Assembly: GCA_051866595.1 (NCBI GenBank)
Contig: JBJDXI010000079.1
Coordinates: 1-11,747 of the forward strand
Source of the DNA: UBA7702 sp051866595
Lineage (GTDB): Bacteria > Bacillota > Dehalobacteriia > UBA7702
Reading direction: 5' to 3'
Length of the DNA: 11,747 nt
The position numbers and the translations under genes are program-made. The notes beneath the pieces are model-generated. The model had not been told where the DNA came from. It did not search any database and saw only the letters and a list, made by a program, of their open reading frames with translations. Within the stretch, counting starts at the first letter, position 1; every line of letters begins with the position of its first letter. This document shows positions 7,315 through 11,747 of this stretch, piece after piece.

Positions 7315-7343
7315 ATTATACCATTGACCCGTATAAAAGTTAA
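7315..7343 (-). promoter_or_regulatory. Possible promoter for the small minus-strand gene
   Basis: On the minus strand TTAACT (complement of 7338-7343) and a perfect TATAAT (complement of 7315-7320) are separated by 17 bases. The predicted transcript would have a leader of roughly 118 bases containing a small CGGAT/ATCCG hairpin and the terminator-like hairpin. A second TATAAT on this strand near 7270 has no good -35 partner. Confidence 0.55.
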
Positions 7344-7396
7344 GCATAGCGGTTTTACAGCAAATAAAGAGCCGGCCGTTTTCGCCGTATTTTCCT

Positions 7397-7507
7397 ATGA
7401 ACCGAAAGTACGACCCGGAGACGGATCCTGCTTATCAGGCTTACAAGGCTCAATATGAACGCAACGCTTCGGCGGCGGCCAATGCGGCACTGGCGCAGGC
7501 GGCGGCA
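7397..7507 (+). pseudogene. Fragment of a phage structural-type protein
   Basis: From ATG 7397 the frame reads MNRKYDPETDPAYQAYKAQY and then an alanine-rich stretch ending QAAA near 7507. YDPxxDPAYQAYxxQY followed by an Ala/Gln segment resembles, from memory, the middle of a phage virion-associated protein family, where it is internal rather than N-terminal. The frame is already open from about 7337, there is no ribosome binding site before this ATG, and after about 7507 the frame becomes nonsense-like while the next frame takes up the large polyvalent protein. I read it as a broken remnant, fused or frameshifted to the following gene. The family match is a recollection, not a search result. 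Confidence 0.45.
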
Positions 7508-7536
7508 ATCCTGTCGGCGCTTCGATTATTCGCGCG

Positions 7537-10500
7537 ATGGAATACACAGGAAACCGTTATGACGAGGCAAGGGAGGCCGGAGCAAGCGTTGAAGACGCGC
7601 AGAAAGCAGCGGTAAAATATGCTGTTCCGATGGCCATTGCTGAAAGCATCGGAGGACCGGAACGTCTTGTCGGAAGCCTGGCGAAAGGCGGCACATCCGT
7701 GCTCAAGGGCGCATTAAAATCCGGCGCATCGGAAGCTGCGGAAGAAGCACTTCAATATCCGTGGGAATCTTACTCGAAAACCTTTTACGGAAAGGATGTG
7801 CCGCTTTATGCCAACGGAAAAGATGAGAACGGAAACTATATCGACGCCGTTATCAATCCTTCCGCCATGAAAGAAAACGCCCTCGTCGGCGGTACTGTCG
7901 GTGCGCTCATGGGGGGCTTCGGCGGCTACACGAGTAAGGTAAATTATGATAACGCCGTTGCCGTTGTAGACAGCAGGGAATTAGCGGCGCTGAAAGCGGC
8001 TGCGGATGACTATCGCAAGGGTATGATTGACGGCGCTCAACTGAGAGCTGCGTCTTCTAACGTGAAGGCACAGGCTTCCGCAGAACGGATTTACATCGAA
8101 AAAGCCTACAGCAACGACACACAAGCCAAAATTAGAGCCAATGAAGCGGTGAGAAGGGGTATTCTCACGAGAGAAGAAGCCGATATTGCCCTCGGAAAAA
8201 GACGGGCGGAGATTACGGAGAATACCTTGAGAGACGCCGGCGTAGAGCAGGATACGGCCAGAAGGATCGGAAATATGTCTGAGCGTCTGAATGTGCGGGT
8301 ATTGACCGATGATACCGATGACAACACCTACGGATCTTATGATTCCGACAGCCGAACGATTTACCTGAACCCCCGTTCCGAAAAACCGCTGGAATATATC
8401 ATGGCTCATGAAATTACCCATCTCATGGAGGGCACCGAGGAATACAATGCTTTCCTTTCGGCGGCTACGACCTTTTACGGTGACCGTTTGCCTGCCGTCC
8501 GGCAAAACCTTATTGACGCATACGCCCGCCGTGGTGTAGAATTAAATGAAGGGAAAGTCAATAACGAAACGGCGGCCTACTTCGTGCAGGATGAGCTTTT
8601 CCGTGATCCAGGCAGAGTTTCCGCCGCTGTGAATCGGATGAGCGGAAATCTTTGGCAGAGGATTTTACAGGCTTTCGACAATATGATTGTCCGTCTCAAA
8701 GGAACACAGGATGAGATTGTTCTCTCGGATATCCGCAATCAGTGGATTGCCGCCGGGAGAGCCGGAGGAAATCCGCATTACGACGGACAGCCCGAAGTAA
8801 ACAACAACTTGACTGCGATACAGAACTCTATTGCTAAAAACTTTACGGATAAGGTTGATTTATGGGATGTCCGCAACAGACCAGATGACGTACGGCTCTA
8901 TCTCGGTACTGTGTCGGAGCCATTAAAAAGCGTCGGCGTCGGAGAGGGAAGAGACGTTATTGACATCTACTGGCATACCAGTAAGTTAAAGAAAATCCTC
9001 GAAGACCACCCGGAAATCGATATCGACATCGTAAAGCAGATTCCCAATGTACTGGAAAACCCGGTTTTGATTCTGGAAAACCCGGATAAGGTGAACCGAA
9101 TCGTTTTGTTCGGCGATGTTTATGGCACAAATGATATACCCGTAATGGTGGCGCTAGAATTACTGCCAACAACCCGTTCCGGTGTTGAGCTGGATAATAT
9201 TGTTGTTGTAAATGCTTACACAAAAGAGCAAAAAGAAAGAGGTGCCAATACAACCTCCAAGAACAGAGGAAAAGATGGCACCCAGCATATTATCAATACA
9301 TATCGCTTACTGTATACAGATCCAAATAAAAAAAGGACCGATGACTGGATGGCCGTCAATAGGCTCCAATTGCCGTTAGGTTTCATCCAGTATGGTCCTA
9401 TTGGTACTGTATCATATGTTCATCGGGATGTCAAGGGGAATTTTTCATCCGGCGAATATTTTTCCGAGCCGACAGATTTCCAGAAACAGCTTTCTTCCTT
9501 AAAGGAACGTATGTCATCTTCTGGTATGGGGTCAGAAGGAACAAATGGAAACGACGGACGCTCCTATTCGATAAACATTCGTGACACCGATCTTAACGGC
9601 ACAGAAGAGCGTGGTCACGCCCAAACTGCATATGATGACGCGTTTAACAGAGGCGAAGTCGGTATGGTTGATGCCATCGACTCCGCCTTTTTGAATGGTG
9701 ATCCCGGGGTGACGAAAAATACGCTGACTGATGCCGAGGCACAGGCCACCGTTAACGATTCTCTTGCCGGAAAAGACTATCAGCAAGCGGCGAATGACTT
9801 TATCCGTAAATCCAACGCGGCGAAAGGATTTCTCGGAAGAGATGACATTACCGGTCTGAAAGAGCTTGTGACCGAGGGTATTGCTATTTATGTCGAGGCG
9901 GTGAACGCAGGAGACATCAACACCGCCATGGATATGATGAACGCCAACTCCGTTCTTGCCACGGAAATCGGCCGTGGCTTGCAGGCATACACCCAGCTCC
10001 GCAAGATGACACCAGAAGGGCGGCTTTATCATGCCAACGCTATGATGATCCGCGAGGCGAAGAGAGCAACCGGTTTTGACAGTGTTGAAATCAAGCAGCG
10101 GGTGGACAGCGAAGTAAATGCTTCTATGGAAAATATCGTCTCTGATTTCGTCAACGGTGAGTCTGTGAAAGAACCGGCAGCCGCCACGGAAAAACAGCAG
10201 AAGGTCATTGAACGGGCCGAAAAGAAGGCTGCGAAGGATAAAGAGGCCACGAAGGCCGAAGATGAAATCGACGCCGATGATCTTTTTGACGAGGATCTTG
10301 AAGAGACCGGTAATACCATTGCGGACAATGTAAAACGCCGGCAACGGAAAAAGGCGGAAGGCAAGAAGAAGCCAAGAGAGAAAGACGGCAAAAAAGGCGA
10401 ATTGAATCTCGTTGCCGAGGCGAAAAGAGTGATCGCTAAGGGCATCAAAGACGGTGAGATCAGTGTTAAAGACCTTGTGATGAACGGCGACATCGACGCC

Positions 10501-10872
10501 TCCGCGGAGAAAATCGTAGAGTATGTGGACGGAAAAGAAAATCTTTCCCCCGAAGAAACGATTGAGCTTGTGGGCGCCGTATCGGAAGAGCTACAAAAAC
10601 GGGCGATTAAATACCGGGAGAGCGCTCTGGAAAAAATTAAGAAGGAACAATACTCTAGCGGCAAAAAAGCAAAGGTTGAAAAAAGAGGCCGGGCTATCGT
10701 TGATAAGCTCATCGAATATAATAAAATCGGCGCTCTTGATGACCCTGATATTGCTGATAGGATTTACACCTACATCGGCATTCCGAGATGTAGGAGGTTT
10801 TATGTCGATTCAGAAAAAATACATATCCAAAGTGGGACGGGATTATTTGATCTCGCCCCACTTTTCCATTAG
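7537..10872 (+). CDS. Phage-type large polyvalent protein fragment (zincin and MuF-C/BECR-like domains)
   Basis: The open frame codes for 1111 residues; plausible in-frame coding begins before the first ATG, at GGNPVGASIIRAM from about 7501. Residues 1-135 are Ala/Gly-rich with weak hydrophobic segments. A zincin-like metallopeptidase domain spans about 240-405, with HEITH at 291-295 and a likely third ligand in NNETAAYF (E344). Residues about 440-645 resemble the phage MuF C-terminal domain of the BECR nuclease-like group: YWHTSKLKKIL, IPNVLENPVLILE, then a PVMVALEL strand. Residues 690-850 and 955-1085 are helical repeat-like regions joined by a K/E-rich linker (880-955). Such polyvalent proteins are injected with phage or plasmid DNA or act during transfer. 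There is no ribosome binding site, and the last 25 or so residues run through a terminator, so both ends look foreign. Probably a non-functional remnant, though the frame has no internal stops. Confidence 0.7.
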   Translation: MEYTGNRYDEAREAGASVEDAQKAAVKYAVPMAIAESIGGPERLVGSLAKGGTSVLKGALKSGASEAAEEALQYPWESYSKTFYGKDVPLYANGKDENGNYIDAVINPSAMKENALVGGTVGALMGGFGGYTSKVNYDNAVAVVDSRELAALKAAADDYRKGMIDGAQLRAASSNVKAQASAERIYIEKAYSNDTQAKIRANEAVRRGILTREEADIALGKRRAEITENTLRDAGVEQDTARRIGNMSERLNVRVLTDDTDDNTYGSYDSDSRTIYLNPRSEKPLEYIMAHEITHLMEGTEEYNAFLSAATTFYGDRLPAVRQNLIDAYARRGVELNEGKVNNETAAYFVQDELFRDPGRVSAAVNRMSGNLWQRILQAFDNMIVRLKGTQDEIVLSDIRNQWIAAGRAGGNPHYDGQPEVNNNLTAIQNSIAKNFTDKVDLWDVRNRPDDVRLYLGTVSEPLKSVGVGEGRDVIDIYWHTSKLKKILEDHPEIDIDIVKQIPNVLENPVLILENPDKVNRIVLFGDVYGTNDIPVMVALELLPTTRSGVELDNIVVVNAYTKEQKERGANTTSKNRGKDGTQHIINTYRLLYTDPNKKRTDDWMAVNRLQLPLGFIQYGPIGTVSYVHRDVKGNFSSGEYFSEPTDFQKQLSSLKERMSSSGMGSEGTNGNDGRSYSINIRDTDLNGTEERGHAQTAYDDAFNRGEVGMVDAIDSAFLNGDPGVTKNTLTDAEAQATVNDSLAGKDYQQAANDFIRKSNAAKGFLGRDDITGLKELVTEGIAIYVEAVNAGDINTAMDMMNANSVLATEIGRGLQAYTQLRKMTPEGRLYHANAMMIREAKRATGFDSVEIKQRVDSEVNASMENIVSDFVNGESVKEPAAATEKQQKVIERAEKKAAKDKEATKAEDEIDADDLFDEDLEETGNTIADNVKRRQRKKAEGKKKPREKDGKKGELNLVAEAKRVIAKGIKDGEISVKDLVMNGDIDASAEKIVEYVDGKENLSPEETIELVGAVSEELQKRAIKYRESALEKIKKEQYSSGKKAKVEKRGRAIVDKLIEYNKIGALDDPDIADRIYTYIGIPRCRRFYVDSEKIHIQSGTGLFDLAPLFH

Positions 10873-10891
10873 TTTCTTCGATTTACCTTAA
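10802..10891 (+). CDS. Possible 29-residue peptide or truncated gene start
   Basis: A strong ribosome binding site, GGAGG at 10793-10797, lies four bases before ATG 10802, which opens a frame reading MSIQKKYISKVGRDYLISPH and ending FFDLP. The frame overlaps the polyvalent protein fragment in another phase and encloses a strong hairpin terminator, so it may be the start of a gene whose body was deleted rather than a real peptide. I do not recognise it. Confidence 0.25.
   Translation: MSIQKKYISKVGRDYLISPHFSISFFDLP
10829..10865 (+). terminator. Hairpin terminator at the 3' end of the element remnant
   Basis: AAAGTGGG (10829-10836) pairs with CCCACTTT (10857-10864), and after one A-C mismatch CGGGATT pairs with GATCTCG through two G-U pairs, leaving a 4-base loop and a 15-pair stem followed by TTTT. 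Its position within the end of two overlapping open frames argues that those frame ends are not genuine. Confidence 0.65.
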
Positions 10892-10966
10892 ATTAACGCA
10901 TTTCCTGTTTTTGCATCCTATCGAAACGGCAGTAAAACGATTTTTTAGTACGCAATATGTATCAAT

Positions 10967-10996
10967 TTGTACCATCTATATGTATTTTACCATAAA
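10967..10996 (+). promoter_or_regulatory. Weak candidate promoter for the XRE regulator
   Basis: TTGTAC at 10967-10972 and CATAAA at 10991-10996 are separated by 18 bases in an AT-rich region. The predicted start near 11003 falls at the edge of the first palindrome, which suits autoregulation. The match to consensus is modest. The sequence ATATGTAT occurs twice nearby (10955-10962 and 10977-10984). Confidence 0.35.
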
Positions 10997-11003
10997 AATT
11001 TTA

Positions 11004-11023
11004 ATTAGTGAAATATCACTAAT
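11004..11023. promoter_or_regulatory. Palindrome 1, probable repressor operator
   Basis: ATTAGTGA-AATA-TCACTAAT is a perfect 8+8 inverted repeat with a 4-base centre. It lies just after the candidate -10 and shares its left arm with a second palindrome centred 45 bases downstream. This is the usual layout for a small HTH repressor that controls itself. Confidence 0.6.
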
Positions 11024-11027
11024 AAGA

Positions 11028-11073
11028 AACCTCCAAATAATTTATCATATTAGTGATAAATCACTTGGAGGTT
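11028..11073 (+). promoter_or_regulatory. Hairpin that would bury the regulator's ribosome binding site
   Basis: In RNA, AACCTCCAA (11028-11036) pairs perfectly with TTGGAGGTT (11065-11073), which contains the GGAGG ribosome binding site. An internal 4x4 loop separates this from an inner stem TTTATCA (11041-11047) / TGATAAA (11054-11060). Translation would be blocked unless the structure is opened. Confidence 0.6.
11049..11065. promoter_or_regulatory. Palindrome 2, probable repressor operator
   Basis: ATTAGTGA-TAAA-TCACT repeats the left arm of the palindrome at 11004-11023, with a perfect inner AGTGA/TCACT pair and the same 4-base spacing. It overlaps the SD-burying hairpin and lies just before the regulator start. 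Confidence 0.55.
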
Positions 11074-11077
11074 GATG

Positions 11078-11320
11078 ATGAATACACAAGAGGCGATTGC
11101 TTTTCGTATTATATAGCTTTGTAAAGAAAAAGGGCTCACGCCCAACGGCATCAGCAATATTGCCGCTGTTCCTCAATCGACGGTGAAAAGCATTCTGAAC
11201 GGCGAGAGCAAAAACCCCGGAGCGGTTACGATCAAAAAGCTCTGCGATGGTTTTGAAATCACGCTGGGTGAATTTTTTTCTACTCCTGAGTTTGATCATC
11301 TGGAACAGGAAATCAAATAG
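11078..11320 (+). pseudogene. XRE-family HTH regulator with an in-frame TAG
   Basis: Read through, this codes for 80 positions: MNTQEAIAFRII, stop (TAG 11114-11116, codon 13), then LCKEKGLTPNGISNIAAVPQ, STVKSILNGESKNP and a tail ending EQEIK. It is a one-domain Cro/C1-type DNA-binding protein; helices 2 and 3 of the HTH lie at about residues 24-40. Related proteins usually have glutamate or a similar residue where the stop falls, so one base change (GAG to TAG) explains it. The rest is open to its own TAG at 11318. GGAGG at 11067-11071 is six bases before ATG 11078; ATG 11075 is too close. Upstream palindromes suggest it once repressed itself. No good downstream start is seen, so the protein is probably not made unless TAG is suppressed or the base is an error. 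Confidence 0.8.
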
Positions 11321-11330
11321 AGAATATACA

Positions 11331-11367
11331 AACAACGCACCGTCCCTGTGAGGAGCGGTGCGTTGTT
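11331..11367 (-). terminator. Hairpin between the regulator and the right-hand gene
   Basis: Perfect 12-base arms AACAACGCACCG (11331-11342) and CGGTGCGTTGTT (11356-11367) with a 13-base loop. The right arm touches the stop codon of the minus-strand gene. The trailing sequence on that strand is T-containing but interrupted (TGTATATTC). No T-run follows on the plus strand, where it could still close the regulator transcript. Confidence 0.65.
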
Positions 11368-11747
11368 CAGTTCAGCAGGTTTTCAATTTCGGTGGCTTTT
11401 TCCTCGCTGAGGATGCCCTGTTCTTTCAGGTCGTTGATGAGATTTGTGAGAAGGGTCTTTGCTTTTTTACCCGGAGTTTCGGTATCCGGAAGTCCGCCGT
11501 TTTCCGGCAGAGTTGCAATGTTTTCGAGATCGGACAGATCGTAGCCCTGTATGCCGCAGTAGATTTGGAGCAGTTCTCCTTCGGAATAGGTCTGTTTCAG
11601 GCGGTGAATCAGAATCCGCTGGCCGATGGCGGTGGAAATATTTCCGTCGCCGGTAAGGTAAAATGCTTCCACGATCATTTTTGCCGCGGTATCGTCGCTT
11701 AAAACGGCGCGGATCTTTTTCAGACCTTCATTGTCTTCGGTCACGCT
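11367..11747 (-). CDS. Hypothetical protein, probably partial at the window edge
   Basis: The frame is open from the right edge to a TGA complemented at 11367-11369, giving 126 codons plus the stop. A GTG at 11744 could be the start, but no upstream sequence is available to find a ribosome binding site, so I treat the 5' end as possibly missing. The visible protein, including TAAKMIVEAFYLTGDGNIST, QRILIHRLKQTYSEGELL, a proline-rich turn near residues 78-91 and a charged helical C-terminus ending ENLLN, has no signal, membrane segment or motif I recognise. It is likely a soluble helical protein. Its composition looks like the host genes on the left, so it may mark the return to host sequence. 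Confidence 0.65.
   Translation of the reverse strand, partial: SVTEDNEGLKKIRAVLSDDTAAKMIVEAFYLTGDGNISTAIGQRILIHRLKQTYSEGELLQIYCGIQGYDLSDLENIATLPENGGLPDTETPGKKAKTLLTNLINDLKEQGILSEEKATEIENLLN

Noticed and set aside
9532..10344. Minus-strand open frame opposite the polyvalent protein
   Set aside because: It has no recognisable domain and no convincing ribosome binding site, while the plus strand is continuous over 3 kb with recognisable motifs.
7200..11370. Attachment-site direct repeats bounding the element remnant
   Set aside because: I found no convincing matching direct repeats near the two edges, and no integrase or transposase in between.

Overview
The window looks like the chromosome of a Gram-positive-lineage anaerobe (Firmicutes). 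The run transaldolase / glpX / radical SAM / rpmE / DUF1385 / prfA / prmC suggests the Negativicutes, but that placement is inferred from remembered gene order, not from a search. Base composition looks mixed, near half GC in the genes, with AT-rich intergenic stretches. A run of exactly 100 N flanked by a 55-base duplication marks it as a draft or metagenome assembly.

Positions 1-5805 (plus strand) hold housekeeping genes: the 3' end of a small fructose-6-phosphate aldolase-type transaldolase, glpX (class II fructose-1,6-bisphosphatase), a translationally coupled radical SAM protein of unknown role, rpmE (zinc-type L31) with its own clear promoter and terminator, a DUF1385 membrane protein, prfA (RF1) and prmC. 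prfA and prmC overlap by ATGA; PrmC methylates the GGQ glutamine of RF1, so enzyme and substrate are encoded together. The apparent break in prfA is an assembly artefact: removing the gap and one copy of the duplication restores a continuous 357-residue RF1.

Positions 5815-7343 carry minus-strand genes: an agmatinase-family ureohydrolase (speB) with its own promoter, converging on prmC at a shared hairpin terminator, and upstream of it an unrecognised 84-residue charged protein. The leader of that small gene contains a terminator-like hairpin plus an eight-base T-run between promoter and ribosome binding site, which looks like an attenuator or a relic terminator.

Positions about 7337-11320 are a decayed mobile-element (phage or conjugative-element) remnant. 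It contains a short piece of a phage structural-type protein, then a large fragment of a polyvalent protein with a zincin-like HExxH domain, a region resembling the MuF C-terminal/BECR nuclease-like domain, and long charged helical C-terminal regions. Neither end looks native: the 5' end is frameshifted or fused and lacks a ribosome binding site, and the 3' end runs into a strong hairpin terminator. It is followed by a small XRE-family repressor gene, broken by one in-frame TAG, behind a promoter region with two related palindromes and a hairpin that would bury the ribosome binding site.

Positions 11331-11747 return to a minus-strand gene of unknown function that probably continues past the right edge.
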